64,000 nucleotides of DNA from Leucosporidium creatinivorum (Eukaryota > Basidiomycota > Microbotryomycetes > Leucosporidiales > Leucosporidiaceae), in the NCBI GenBank assembly GCA_001600635.1, contig BCKL01000005.1, positions 1,018,540 to 1,082,539 on the forward strand. Reading direction: 5' to 3'. A program made the position numbers and the translations under genes. Below the pieces are notes generated by a model. It made no database searches and was not told where the DNA came from. It saw only the letters and a list, made by a program, of their open reading frames with translations. Positions within the stretch are counted from its first letter, which is position 1; each line of letters starts with the position of its first letter. Below, piece after piece: positions 31,229 to 46,241 of the stretch.

Positions 31229-34200
31229 TTACTCTTCCATCTCATCATCCGACTCATCCTCATCACTGTCCTCTGCCTCGGCGACCTCGACCGAGAACTC
31301 GTGCTCCTGCGAAAGGGGAAGGGTTGAAATCAGCTCTAGGAAGCTCGCCAGAGGTCGTAAAAGTCACATACCTGGTCGACTCCAGACCACGCATCGCTAA
31401 TGAATAGTAGCTTGAGATCGTGGTGACCCGCTCGGTCGACGGTGAAGTCGAGCTTGACGTTGAGCCGCTTGGCGACGGTGACCTTCTTGATCGATAGAAG
31501 TCTGCGGAGGAGTGAGCCGAGATCAGCCCTGAGCCAAGAGACGAGGCAAGAGATGCAAGAACTTACTGCTTGGTCGAAGGCGACGTGGCTACTACCCACC
31601 AGTTCTCAATCTTGGGCACAGGGAAGAAGGGAGCGGGGATGATCTGGTTGACCTCGTCCTCCTCGTCGATCTCGCGCTCGAGAGTGACGTTGAGGGTGAT
31701 CGGCGAGCCCGCCGAGAGCTCTGTGGGATCCTCGACCTCGTGCGAGAGCTCGATGGAGGGGTAGGCGTTGCAGACCTTGGCGACCTCACGCATCTGCTTG
31801 GCGTCCATCTGCAGCAGCTCGTTGCGCTGGTCGTCCTCGAGCTCCATAATGTCGTAGACGCTCTTGACGTCGGCCTTGGCGCAGCGCTGAATAACCTCGG
31901 CGGTGAAGCCGGGGATCTGGCGAAGGGGCGAATCGCTGTCCCACATGGCCTGCACGCACATCTGCGAGAGCTCCATGGCGCCGACAGCGTTGAGGTAGGC
32001 GTTGGACGACATGACATCGACACAGGCCGAGAGGAGGCTGCGAGTGGAGAACAGCAAGTCAGCGACGAGACTCTCGAGAAGCGAACGAACAACAAGCCAG
32101 AACTCACTTGAGCACCCTGGCGAGGATGAGAGCCTGATCCGCGGCGAGGTCTGCTGGCAGCGAGAGGCGAGCAAAGTGAGCCTGGAGGAGGACGTTGGTC
32201 TTGAAGTGCGGCGAGTCGTAGTCGGCGGTGGCGAGCTTGACGGGCACGCGGTCGTAGACCTTGCGCAGGAAGATGTCCTCGTGGTGACGGATGGGGATGT
32301 TCTCGAACTCAGCGGCCGACGAAACGATCTCGAGAAGACCCTTGAGCTTGGTCTTCTCGGTGAGCGACATGCTGAAGATGTCGACCGTGACGTAGTTGAT
32401 GTTGTAGTAGGCGGCGATCATACCGAGGTTGAGCGCCGAGGTGTCCATCTCGTCCTCGACGGTGATGGCCTTCGAGTTCTGCAGGTCGGTGAGCGTCTGC
32501 TCGACGAGCTCGGAGAGGTGGTCCGAGAGATGGCGATGAGTCGTGCCTATCGAGGAGGATCATGAGCTACAGCACAGACGAGAGGTGGGATGAGCAACTC
32601 ACCCTGCATGTTGTAGTAGTTGGCGTTGGCGACGAGACGGCGATACATCCAGGTCCAAGTGAGCCAATCGACAGCATCCCTGCGAAGCGAGAACGAGATG
32701 AGCGAGCCGAACAGGAAATGGGCGAGGCTGATCGAGACTCACTGCTTGTTCTCGATGGTCTTGGTGACAATCTCGGCGTTGAAGTGGTCGTGAAGGGTGA
32801 GGTGGAGGTGGGACTCGATGGGAAGGCCCTCATTGAGGAACTTCTTGAAGAAGTCCTTGCGCACCTGCTGGCACATGAGCACGCAGCGACTGCTGGTGTC
32901 GTGTGATGGCCGGCATGCGCGTCCCATCATCTGCAGCACGTCGGTGAAGGGGTAATCGACGTAGCGGTGCTCCTTGCCTGCGAAGAGGACGAGAAGAGGG
33001 TCAGCAGACGCGCGGAGAGACGAAGAGAAGCTGTAGCTCACCCTCGAAAGTCTGCACTCCCATGATGATGACCATGTAGGCGGTCATGGGGATGCTCCAT
33101 GCGGTGTCCTTGGACGCGACGACGACCTGGATCGCTCCCGAGGTAAAGAGGTGCTCGACGATGCGCTTGTCCTGCTTGGAGAGCGCCTCGTGGTAGAATC
33201 CAATTCCGTGCTCGAGGGTGGCCTTGAGCTCGACGTCGGTAACGTGCTCGAGATGAGGAGCGAGCTCGGCGGCGTCGATGTTGAGGAAGCGGCTCTCCTC
33301 CTGGTCGGCGAGGCAGTAGGTGAGGATATCGTCGGCCGAGGCGCGGCACTGCTTGCGCGAGGGGACGAAGCAAATGACTGGGCGGTCCTGAGCGTACTCG
33401 ACGATGGCAAGGTAGGCGGGCTTGGCCATCTGGATCATGAGCGAGGGGAAGTGAGGGACGCTGAACGACTGGATGTGGACCTCCATGGGAAGGGGGCGAG
33501 CTCCGGGGGAAAAGTTGAAGATGGTCTGGGCGGTGGCGCCCATCCACTCGCCGAGGTCGCGAGGGTTGGCTAGCGAGACTCCAAAGGCGACGATACGGGT
33601 CTTGTTCTCGGTCTGCGCGGCGACGTAGCGAGTCCTCGAGACGATGACCTCGTAGGTGGGTCCGATCTCGCCTCCGATGAGCTGGATCTCGTCGGCGATG
33701 ACGAGGCCGATGGTCTGGACGTTCTTGCGCTGCTTCCACCTCCTCGAGATGAGATCCCACTGGCCGGGCGTGCAGACGATCACGTCTCCCTTCTCAAGGA
33801 GGCGGATGTCGGCGCTCGTCTCGCCGGTGAGAGCGACAATCTCCTTGCCGCCCTGCACATTGCCGAACTTGGCCTTCCACTCGGCCACGCGAGCGTCGAC
33901 GACGTCCTGGAACGGCTCGATGCAGACGGCGCGCTGAGCCTTGACCTGCGACCACAGGCGGAGGAGGGCGAACTCGGCCGCGATGGTCTTGCCCGAGCCG
34001 GTGGGAGCGCCGACGAAGACGTTATCGTTGGTGGCGTACAGCGCCTGGAAGACCTGCGTCTGGATCTTGTTGAAGGTTGAGATGGTGTCCGAGTAGATGG
34101 CTTCGAACTCCTTGTTGTGGAGCGCCGAGATGGGGAGGGGCTGCAGGTCGAGGAGGGTGGTGGGAGGAGGGAACTTGTCGGGGAGGATGAGGTGCTTGAA

Positions 34201-37200
34201 GGAGATGGGGAGGCGAGTCTCCGAGTGGAGCCAGCGATCCGAGACGACCGAGATGAAGTAGTTGGGAGGGAGAGGGTCGAGCATGGGCACGGTGAAGGAG
34301 ACGAAGTGGTCCTGCTCGGCGTAGCGCTGGCGGAGGAGGAACTGGTCGTGGAAGAGGATGATCTCGCCGTCGACGTCCTCGACGAGGATCCAGAAGGCCT
34401 CGGCACCGCCGTGCACCTTCTCGTCCCATTGGAAGTCGGGGGTGATGGTGAGCTCGACGCGGAGAAGCGAGCGAGTGATGGGCTGGACGTGCGCCTGAAG
34501 CTCGACTGTGAGAGAAGGGAGGAGGTCAGCGAGAGCTGGAGACGGAGAGCGAGCGGCGCTACTCACGCTTGGGGAACTGGTGAACGAGGCGGTGAACGAG
34601 ACGACCGGCCTTGGGCTCTCCAATAAGTTCTCCGAGCTCTGCGAGAAGCGGCGAAGGGTCAGCGGGGGTAGAGCAGAGACCTCGGCGCTCGTAACGCACC
34701 TGCTGGCTCGAGATCAAAGTAGCGGTACCAAGGGAACTCCTTGCGCTCCGCCCTCCTGATAACATCGGTAGGGACTCCCTTGAACTGCCTGAGAGGCGTC
34801 ATGGATCCCCACATCCTCTTCTCGACCATCTGGCAAAGCGCGAGCGCCTTGTGCGTGAGAGCGGCCCATCCACGCTTGAGGCAGATCTCGAAGATAGCAC
34901 GAAGGATACGACCGGCCGATTGGGTGACGTAGACCATGTCGGCGACGAGGGCGAATCCGTCGAGCTTGAGCTGCGAGATGTAGGCCTGGAGGAGGACGTT
35001 GATCTTGGCGGAAGGATCGTCGACGCCCTCCTTGATGGGGATGGGAACGCGCTCGAGCAGCTTGGCGAGTTCGAGCCTGTATAGGGGAAGTGGGTCAGCC
35101 TCGAGCTGGAGGAGGAAGAGACCGAGCAGGAACTCACTTCTCCTCGGCGCGGACGGGAACGTTCTTGAACTCCTCCGAGATGGAGAAGACGCGGAAGAGC
35201 TCGATGAAGCCGGAGGCCGACTTGAGGTGCTGATTGTAGGTGCCCATTGAGGTGTGGGTTACGTAGTAGCTACTGGCGATGCGACCGAGCTCGTTGCTCT
35301 CTGTCAAAGGGGGGCGTGAGGTCAGCTGGACTGCATCTAGAGAGTTGGAGAGGGAAGACGCACGGAAGACACCACTCTTGCGGTCGTAACGGACGAGGTT
35401 GCACTTCTCGAGGAGGACGGCGGCCGTGTGGATGATGTCGGAGCGCTTCTGCACGAGTTGAGGATCCTCCTCGCGGCTGCAGGGGACAGCAGGGTTAGCG
35501 GAGCTCGCTGTAGAGTCTGAAAACTACTCACTAGTCGGGCGACACGCTGTAGAGCGAAGGAGTACCGAGCATTCGGACGAAGAGGTAGGTGTAGCTGAGC
35601 CTATGGGTCAAGAAGGGGTCAGCTCGAGCTTCCGGGCGGGAGTGAGAAGCGACATACCACTGCACAGCCTCGTCGCGGTTGCGAATCGTGCCGAGGACAA
35701 TCTCGGCGTTGAGGTTGTCGGCGAGCTTGCTGACAAACTGCGACTCGATGGGCAGCTGCTGGTTCATCATCGAGAGGTAGTACTGGAGCTCCGAGTGGTT
35801 GGTGATGATGATGCCCTCTCCAAAGGTATCGTACTGCGGTCGACCAGCACGTCCCAGCATCTGCAGGACGTCCTGCGCCGAGAGCTCGACCCACTTGCCC
35901 TTCTCGGGGTTGTAGATCTGCGTGCCCTTGATGATGACGACGTGGGCGGGGAGGTTGACTCCCCAGGCGAGGGTGGCGGTGGAGACGAGGACTTGGATGC
36001 GACCGTCGGTGAAGAGGTCCTCGACGAGAGTACGGTCCTCGCGGTTCATACCGGCGTGGTGGATGGCGAAACCGAAGGGGAGGATGTCCTTGAGGTTGGG
36101 ATCGGTGACCGTCTCGGCCTCGGAGGTGAGGATCTCGCGGGTGGCGGGGTCAGCGCGAAGGAACTGAGTAATCGTCTCCATCTCGAGGGCGTGGTCGCGC
36201 AGGAACTTGGCCGTCTTGGCCGTCTCCTTACGCGAGTGGACGAAGATGATGATCTGGTCCTTGCCGGCGTGCTCGAGGACCTTCTCGTAGCAGATCTCGT
36301 TGGTGACCTGGTACCGCTTGATGGCCTTCTTCTCGGTGACGCCGATGAACTCCTGCTTGAGCGGGCACGGGCGGTAAGACGAGTCGAAGTGGAAGAGGCC
36401 GCGCTCGGGGTCGACGTGGAGGAACTTGGCGACGTCGCGGTAGTTGGGGAGCGTGGCCGAGAGTCCGACGAGGCGGACGTAGTTGTGAGTCTGCTCCATG
36501 CGGCGGATGGTCCTGGCGACGATGGACTCGATGACGGGTCCACGGTCGTCGTGAAGGAGATGGATCTCGTCGATGATGATGAGGCTAACGAGGTTGGTGT
36601 AGGAGGTGTCGGTCGACTTGCGAGTGATGACATCCCACTTCTCGGGGGTGGTGACGATGATCTGAGTCGAGGCGATCTGCTCCTTGGTGAGCTGGCGATC
36701 TCCCGTGAGCTCGTTGACGGTGATGCCGAAGCACGCCAGGCGCTTGCCGAAGTTGCCGACCATCTCCTGGACGAGAGCCTTCATGGGCGCGACGTAGACG
36801 ATCTTGAAGGCGGCAAAGTCGAACTCGCCGGTGACCTCGTTGCGGTGCTTGGCCATCTCGTTAAGGATGGTCAGCATGGCGACGTTGGTCTGTGATGCGA
36901 GAAGAGAGGATCAGCTAAAGCCGAGCGATAAAGCTAGCGAGACTGGCGCACCTTTCCAGCTCCAGTAGGAGCACAAAGCAAGATGGGCTCGTCGGTTCCG
37001 AAGGCGATGGGGTAGAGGCGACTCTGAACGCGGTTGAGGTTGGGGTTGCCCTTGAAGGCCTCCTGCGCCCACTCGGGCATGCTCGTGACGGGAACGAGCT
37101 CGCCGGGAGCGAGAGGAGCGGGCTTGGGCGCGGGGACGTGAATCTCCTCGTATCCCTTCTTCGAGCGCTTGAACGATCCTTCCGGCAGCTTGCACTTCTT

Positions 37201-38904
37201 GTTCGACATGAGGCGTCCTCCTTGGGAGAAGGCCATGGCCTCGAGATCGACCGTCTTGCGAGGGGGAGGGGCGAACCCACCGGGGGCGAGGGTGCCCTTG
37301 AGGCTCGAAGGGTCGACCTTGGCATCGTCGACGTCCATGGCATCGCCCTTGCCGCGCGAAGGCTTGGTCACGTCGCCGCGAAGCTCCTTGAGGATCCATC
37401 CGACGCCCTTCTCGCGCATGGCGACCTCGACGTCGACCTTCTCGTTGTCGTCCGAACGAGCGAGCTTGGTGCACCAGACAATCTTCTCGCGGTTGTTGAC
37501 GAGAGTGGAGACGAGGTCGAACTTGTCGTAGTCGGTCAACTCCATGAGCGAGTTCTCGACGTCGCGCTTGTTCGAGTCGGAGGAGAGGAAGCCCATGGCG
37601 GCGGTGGTCTTCTCGGCGGCCTCGAGGGGATCGGCGTAGGATTGGGCGACGAGGCGCTGGAGCCAGAAGCCGTCAATCTCGCGAGCCGAGACGATTCCTC
37701 CGGGTCCGGATGCCTTCTTGGACTCGTCCGCGGCGCCTCCGATAACGATGGCGTCTCCCTCGTCCTCGTCTCCATCGCCAGTGACCATCTCGTCCTCGAT
37801 GGGAAGCTCGGGCGCCTCCTCATCTTCGTCGGAATCGCCCTCGGACCGGACCTCGTAGCCCTCGTCCTCATCTTCCTCCTCCTCCTCTTCCTCGAACACG
37901 ACGGCGACACCAACATCCTCGTCGATGGCACCCGCACTCTCGTCATCATCGTCGTTCTTGCCCTTCTCCTCCTCCTCTCCGTAATCCGTAATCTTCTTGC
38001 CCAGCGCGACGAGCTGAGCAAACACCTCAGCCGGCACGGAGCCAGAGAAGAGGGCGTCCGTCTCGCGCTTCTTGTCGAAATCCTTGAGCGAATCGTCCTT
38101 GAGGTACCCGAGGACGACGTCGGCGGCGGAGCGAACCATGGCGGGAGGGGAGTCGCCTAGCAGCGCATGCACGGCGGCGAGCATCAACTCGTAGACCTCG
38201 CGTGTCTCGGCCGTTCGTGGCCGGTAGTCGAGTCCTTCCACTGTAGATTGGAAGCGACAGGTCAGCCCCAGCTCTCGAGTGTAAGCTACAGCAGCGCCAG
38301 CAAAACAAACTCACGATCCTGCGTCGCCTCGAGCACATCGCCATACCTCGTCCCGCTACCGACGGCCTTTTTCCTAGCACCGCCCTCGCCGCCTTCCTTC
38401 TTCTCCCTGCGCTCGCGCTCCTTCTCGGCGCGCTTGCGCTTGGCCTCGAGGTCGACTTCCTCCTTGAACGCACGCGAGCCCATCTGCTTGGGGTCGATCC
38501 GGCCAACGAGCGACTCGGCCTCTCCTGTTGGCTCATTGTCTCGCCGAGGGATGGTCGAACGGTCTGCTGTGGTGACCAGCGAGGCCTGCGCAAGGAGAGA
38601 GTGGAATGCTAGTCAGCTTCGATGCTCAAGAGGCTCTGAGGTGGGTGGTCGCCGAGTGGCGCTTCTGCCGTGCTGTAGGTCGACAGAGCACGTGCAGCGG
38701 TGTACAATGATATCTGCATGCTGCTGCACTGCCTGCCGGGCCCCTTTGAGCGCCTTTAATCCCCTCACTCTAGTCAGTCCTCCACCAGCGCGCCTCTCGC
38801 TGTCCTGCTCCCCCGTAAAGCCCTACAGCTGGATTCAAGCAGCAGCGAGAGCTACTTACCATGTTCTTGTATTGGTACCCCGAGTAATCGGGTTTAGGCG
38901 GCAT
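31229..38904 (-). CDS. BRR2: U5 snRNP RNA helicase Brr2 (SNRNP200)
   Basis: Ski2-like helicase that unwinds U4/U6 during spliceosome activation. The start [15 protein letters not shown] is conserved in the family and is followed by a 274-nt first intron. Next come [20 protein letters not shown] and [20 protein letters not shown], then an acidic plug region. Cassette 1: Walker A CAPTGAGK at about 36950 (interrupted by an intron before [14 protein letters not shown]), DEIH in [23 protein letters not shown] in [17 protein letters not shown] and the winged-helix [21 protein letters not shown] Sec63 unit follows. Cassette 2: [40 protein letters not shown] and a diverged motif III ([16 protein letters not shown]), as expected for the regulatory cassette. 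The second Sec63 unit ends in an acidic tail, DESDDEMEE. About fourteen exons and roughly 2,200 residues, normal for Brr2. Confidence 0.97.
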
Positions 38905-39308
38905 GATGGGCGGATTTGGAGGGGGTGAGGGAGGAGGGGGGAGCCTGTTGGCGAGAGGGGAGAAGGAGAGGGAAAGAAACCGCTTGACTGCTCTTTAGTA
39001 GTGAGAGCGGGCTGTACTACAGAAACGAAAAAGGGAGTGCCGAGTGTGAGGCGAGTAGAATGTGCTGTCCCTAGGCAGGGAGCGGAGTGAGGCAGAGCTC
39101 AGTTTCGACCCGCGCCGTTCAAGTCGTCGATTTCGGGCGGCCAAGTCTCTTCGTCTCTGGTTAGTCGCTGCTGTACTACAGGATCGCTAAACCTATTCAA
39201 AGCACCTCGACCTGCTCTGCACCTGTCCGAAGCTCTTCGACTCGCATATGCAGAACCACTCTCGCCGAGCAGCAACCGAAACGGCGAAACGGCAAGGTAC
39301 AAATCCAA
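38905..39308. other. BRR2 promoter region and YOS9 3' end
   Basis: Holds the upstream region of BRR2, including GGCTGTACTACAG near 39010, and the downstream side of YOS9. No coding feature supported. Confidence 0.35.
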
Positions 39309-41305
39309 CTACAGCTCATCCCTCTTCCTCTCCCTCTTCTCCTCCACTTCCTCCTCATCATTATACCTCCGCCCGAAACCCTTCCTCAACTCCTCCAGCT
39401 CCTCGCTCCCCAGTCTCCCCGGCGGCACCCTCCCCGCCTGCTTCATCTGCTCCTCCAACTTCTTCCTATACGCCGCCAACCCCGGATGATCCTGCTTGCC
39501 GTTGCCCTGCGCCCCGGCCTTCGTCTCCTCGCCCCGTTTGAGAGCGCCGACCAGGTCGGCCAGGCCTTGGATTTCGATGCCGTTGACGACGACGGGTAGG
39601 TTGGGGTCGGCAGCATTGGCGCCGTCGTCTTGTGCGTCGCCTTGGTCACGGCCGCCGACGACTCCGCGAAGAGCTTCGGTGATGGATTCGCGCATCTGCA
39701 GTTGTCGGCGAGAGGTCAGCTTCGGCCGTGAAGGCTGAATAGAGGCAACTCACCAGTCGCGCAAGATCACCCAGCTCCTCCAGTCCCTCGAACGTCAACT
39801 CATTCGCTCCAACCACCCTTTCACCCTTCTCCAACCCCTCATCAACTCCCTTGTCCCTCGCCGCATCCCTCAAATCCTCCTCCGAGAATACCTCCCGCCC
39901 ATCCTCCGTCTTAGCCGACAGCATCTCCCCCGTCTCGGGATCATACATCAGCGTCACCACCCCCGCCGTCTCCATCAACTCGGCGAACGACTCGCCCTCC
40001 TCGACATGAGGCGGCTCGCCGGGCACAAGAGGGGCGACCAGGGGCTCTTCGACCGGTGTAGGGGGGGCGATGGGAGCGTCGGCTTCGAGTGGTGCTGGTG
40101 GGTCGACGGAGGAGCGGAGCTTGGAGACGACGGGTTGGCATTCGATGATGTTGGAGGGCTCGGCCGAGGAGTCGCGGCCCTCGAGGAAGACGGCCTCGCT
40201 GCAGAGGCGTGGGGTGTGGATGATCATGACGTAGCGGCAGACTGTAGGATTGGGCTGAGTTAGCAATGAGGCCTTCGATAGCGAGAGGAAGCAGGACGAA
40301 CTGGCCGTCTCGCGAATGAGAGCGATTCGGTCAATCGTTTGGGTGTTGCAGTGGAACTGTGAGAGCAACAGAAGGGGTCAGCGTAGCTCACAGTACCTTG
40401 AAGACTCTTATCCTGCTCACCTGCACCTCCACACTCCTCGGCATCCCCGTTTTATCGCAAACCGTCCCATCCTCCCAAATCTGACTCAAATACCTCCCTC
40501 CATCATCCCAACCAAAGCCCATCTCATTCCCGCCTCCCAAGCTAGCCGGGATCCTCTGATCCTTCCTCGCCAGCAACCCCGAGCCACTGCCATACTTGGG
40601 TGGCTGAGCGCTCACGGGCTCGGGCGCTTGGCCGAGGGTGTAGGAATCGGCGTTGGGGTCTTCAGAGGGGCCGACTGAGCCGGCTACGCGAACTTCGTGG
40701 AATTGACGGATCTCGGTGCCGTAGCTGCGGATGGTGAAGAGGTGGTCAGCTCTCGTCGTTCGGTGGTCGTATGCTCCGGCGACCGACGAGCCTGCTCCGA
40801 GCTCACCCAGACGACTCACCAAAAGCTGTAGGTGAACCAGTTTTGCTTCTGATAGATACACCCCGCTCTCATCGGCTCCAGCAATGCCAGTCCCCTCTCC
40901 AGCCCTCGTTCCCTCTCCGCCTCGCGCTCGAGCAAGTTGGCCTCATGCTGCTTGGCATTTTCGCTGGCGTCGCTGGCGGCCGGTACAGAGCAGAGGAAGG
41001 CTTGTCCTGCTGGTGTGCGAAGGAGGTGGACGGCGCCGGGATGAGAGGGCGGTGAGGCATCCGATGAGGAGGCCTAAGGTGCGTGTTAGCTGGTGGAGCT
41101 GGAGTCGAGCGTATGGGAAGCTCACCTCTTCGTGCTCGCGTAGGAGGTCTTGTATTGTGTCGTTGAGCACTCCCTCCTGCTTCAAGACGACCGAGTAGCG
41201 CGGAAAGGCGAAGAGGTCTTGCGGCGAGTGGGAGGAGAGGGCGTGGAGAGGTGCAGAGAGTGAGAGCAGCAGCAGGAGGGACGCTGGTAGGCTCTTGAGC
41301 GTCAT
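39309..41305 (-). CDS. YOS9: ER quality-control lectin Yos9/OS-9
   Basis: Lectin of the ER lumen that reads trimmed N-glycans on misfolded proteins and passes them to the Hrd1 ligase. A signal peptide, MTLKSLPASLLLLLSLSAPL with HALSS, opens the protein, then FAFPRYSVVLKQEGVLND, the conserved lead-in. The MRH domain starts CIYQKQNWFTYSFW. It continues with SYGTEIRQFHEVRVAG and the sugar-binding Gln in GRYLSQIWEDGTVCDKTG, followed by RSVEVQFHCN, then DRIALIRETACRYVMIIHTP, which gives the ER...Y pair, and LC. A long acidic/Pro-rich C-terminal half follows. The last residues are KRERKRDEL, an HDEL/KDEL-like retrieval signal as in yeast Yos9. Six or seven exons. All four residue classes of the MRH pocket (Q, R, E, Y) can be placed. 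Confidence 0.93.
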
Positions 41306-41631
41306 CCTCGAGTGAGGCGACGTTGCCGAGACGATGCGAGGTGAGTGGACGAAGGCAAGAGTCGCCGGCCGCTTCGTCGCGAGGGGGTGCGCTGCGAAGG
41401 CGGCGGTGAGATCATGGTGCAGGCTTAGAGCTGCTCGGGACGCTTTCAATTCGCTCCAGCTACCCTCTGCTGCTTCTTCGAGCGCCAACGACTGCTTCAG
41501 AGGAAGCTCGGCGCTCGTTCGGCGCTGCTCGCTTCTGCCTCAGAACGCTCTCGCTCGCTAGACGTTCGCAGTCGAATGTCGAGCAAGCTTCACCGAGTTA
41601 CAGCACTTCAAGCAGACCCTCCTCCATCTCC
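41306..41631. other. Intergenic region upstream of YOS9
   Basis: About 325 bp separating the YOS9 start from the end of the next minus-strand gene. Nothing recognised. Confidence 0.35.
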
Positions 41632-43951
41632 TCAGCCGTCGGGGTACATCGCTTTGAGCTCGGCCGAGGGCACAAAGTACTCGAGGTCGAAGAAGCCGAC
41701 ACCGAGAAACTCAAAGTACCTTCCGAGATGCTTGTTAAACCCGTAGATGAGCCGACGCCACTCTTGAACGCTTCCACGTGGGAAGAACTTCCTGTCCCAG
41801 TCGTCGCCCTCGGCATCATCCTTCTCGACTCGTTCGGGGCCGGACCAGGGCGTAGTGCTGCTCATGACCTTTAAGGATACTTGTCAGCGAGAGGCGGATG
41901 AACATGCTACAGGAGCGACGTACGGCGAGGTAGTTGTAGTCCTCGGTGCGAGTGGGAAGGCGAAGAGCTGGTGCTGGCGCTGCACGGCCTCGGCCGCCTC
42001 GCCTCGCTTTGGGACGGGGTAGAGCTGCGAGGCAGAAGCGTCAGCAAGCGCAGCAGTGAATCGTCCTCTACTCGCTCACCTTTCGTCCCTCTGACTGTCT
42101 TGGCCTCCCATCCGACCACGATTCCGAGCTCGCCATCCGAGCGGCGAAGAAACAGGTCGCCAACCCGCAGGGGAAGCGGGAAGCCTTCGTTGCGCCTGCG
42201 AGGAGAAGGCCCCTCCGAGTCCTTCCGTACGGTCGAACGAACGAGGTCGGCGGCTGTATTGGCGAGGTTGCTGGGAAGTGAGGGGATGACTCGGCGAAGG
42301 ATGTCGATGTCGTAAGCGTAAGCGGGCCGAGCAAACAGGTGAAGGAGATTGTCGAATGCGTTGAGCTTCTCTTCGCCCTCTCCTACAAAGCACACGAGGA
42401 GGTTGGCGGCGTAGATCGCAGTCGCCGAGTCGACGCTAATGCTCGGCGAAGGATCCAGAGGGACGGCCTCGAGCGTTTTTTCGACGATGTCCCGCGCGTG
42501 GTACTTGAGCTGTAACTGGAAACGTCAGCATGTTGACCAGTTCAGCGTAAAAGTCATCACAAACCATCTCGGGAGCCGACAACTTCCTCTCGTCAAGTTC
42601 GTCCTCGGCCGAAACAGCCCAGAACTCGCGAGTGGCAGTGTTGACCACGATCGCGCCCGTGGGAGACTCATCAAACACTGCGAACAGCTCTCGCTCGTCC
42701 AGGGAAAACTCGAAACGCAGCTTCCAAGGCGCCGCGAGCTGTCCGCCAATCCCGACGACGAGCGCAAGGTAGGCGATGTGGCTGATGACGGTGGCGTCGT
42801 CGCTGAAGTTGCTCGCAATCAAAGCGGGCACATCCTCGCGGTGGTGGTCCTGATCTTCCGAGAGCAGGATAGCCACGTCCACGAAGCGCTGGAGAAGGCG
42901 GCAGTGTCAGCGGGAGGCTGGACCCGAGGCAGGAAAATCGCACACATGGCTGGCGCAGTCACTATCGCACCGGTTTCCGTAATCAATACCGCTAGGCGTC
43001 TGTCGAGTGTTCCGAATACCCCGTAAGTCGAGGAGAAGGAGGACGGCGTACAACGTTCGGTGCAGGGCTTCGGCAGGATCGGCGAGGCGCATATCAAGCT
43101 GGGCGAGGTAAGCGTTGACCTCAGCAGCGAAACACTCGATGACCTTGGGAACCTTTCATGCGGAGAATAGTCAGCAAAGTGACCTTCCTCAGCAAGTGAG
43201 AACTCACCTGGCCGAAACGAAGAGCACCGTTGATCTCGGCGAGGGCTAGCATGCCGTACTCGAGCGCTTGGTCTCCGCTGATCTCGCCCGAAGCAATCTT
43301 ACTCCAGCAATTGACCGCCATACGTCGACGCGATACAAAGATGACCTCCTCCGCCCACTTCGGCTCGCCGAACGCCGCGCCGACTTCCTCGGTGTCGTCC
43401 TCCGGCTTAGGGTCTCGATACAGCTGATCCATGGCGCATTCCTCGAGAGCGCAAATCGTATCGATAGAGACCAGACGATCCTTGACTCCATATACGAGTA
43501 GGCGAACATGCTTCTGAACGAGCGAGTCGAGTCGAGTCCGAGCGCGGTAGACGGCGAAGGGATCAGTCGGAGCGACCTTCGACGGGAAAAGTCGTGCGAT
43601 GAGAGCTCTATCCTCCGAGAGTGGTAGTCGACTAGAAGGGTACTTGAGCTCTCCCCACTCCCAACGAGCTTTGACGAGCGGACGCCAGACGACGGGAGCG
43701 AGCGAGGCAGCGGCGAAGGAGCCTGAGAGGGGTTGGCAGGCGAGGAGGGTGGGCAGGGTGGCAGCTTCGGAGGGATCGAGGAAGCTGAGCGTGTGCTGGA
43801 TGATCTCAGCGGGGATTGAGGGAGCTGTGCGTGTTTGGGAGGGCGGGTTAGCTGGGCTGCTGGAGCGACGGGAGAGCAGCTGTAGCTCACCTTTGGTCTC
43901 TGTAGCATGCACAGAGAGCTTCTCGAGCGTCTGCACTAAGCTTGCTTCCAT
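41632..43951 (-). CDS. F-box protein with YccV-like domain (FBXO21-like)
   Basis: Probable substrate receptor of an SCF ubiquitin ligase. The start MEASLVQTLEKLSVHATETK is followed after an intron by an F-box: APSIPAEIIQHTLSFLDPSE, LLACQPLSGSFAAASLAPVV, WRPLVKARW. A middle helical region (LVSIDTICALEECAMDQLYR, DQALEYGMLALAEINGALRF) fits the transglutaminase-like part of FBXO21. It continues through ISHIAYLALVVGIGGQ and FEFSLDERELFAVFDESPTG. The C-terminal YccV/HspQ-like domain is seen as LRVGDLFLRRSDGELGIVVG followed by WEAKT, and the typical ending RYFEFLGVGFFDLEYFVPSA with ELKAMYPDG. About nine exons. Domain order equals that of animal FBXO21; fungal relatives are not characterised. No substrate can be inferred. 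Confidence 0.85.
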
Positions 43952-44136
43952 CCTGAGCGAGCGAGTCGATGTCGAGTGAGAGACGAGTGCGAGAGCAAGA
44001 GGAGCAAGTCGGCCTTCCCCCTTGTCTTCGAGGAGTCGACCTCACCCCTCTCGGCCAGGAAACACTCTCAGCTCGCTCAACTACAGAAAGGGAAAGCACT
44101 TCAGTTCATTTCTATATTCAAAGGACGCTGGAAAAT

Positions 44137-46241
<2,105 letters not shown>

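Noticed and set aside
35603-36895. 430-residue plus-strand open frame opposite BRR2
   Set aside because: Its Leu/Val/Asp/Glu-rich repetitive composition is what antisense GC-rich helicase codons produce; the helicase motifs on the other strand are unambiguous.
37138-38160. 340-residue plus-strand open frame opposite the BRR2 N-terminal region
   Set aside because: Same reason: antisense of conserved BRR2 sequence, no start context or domain.
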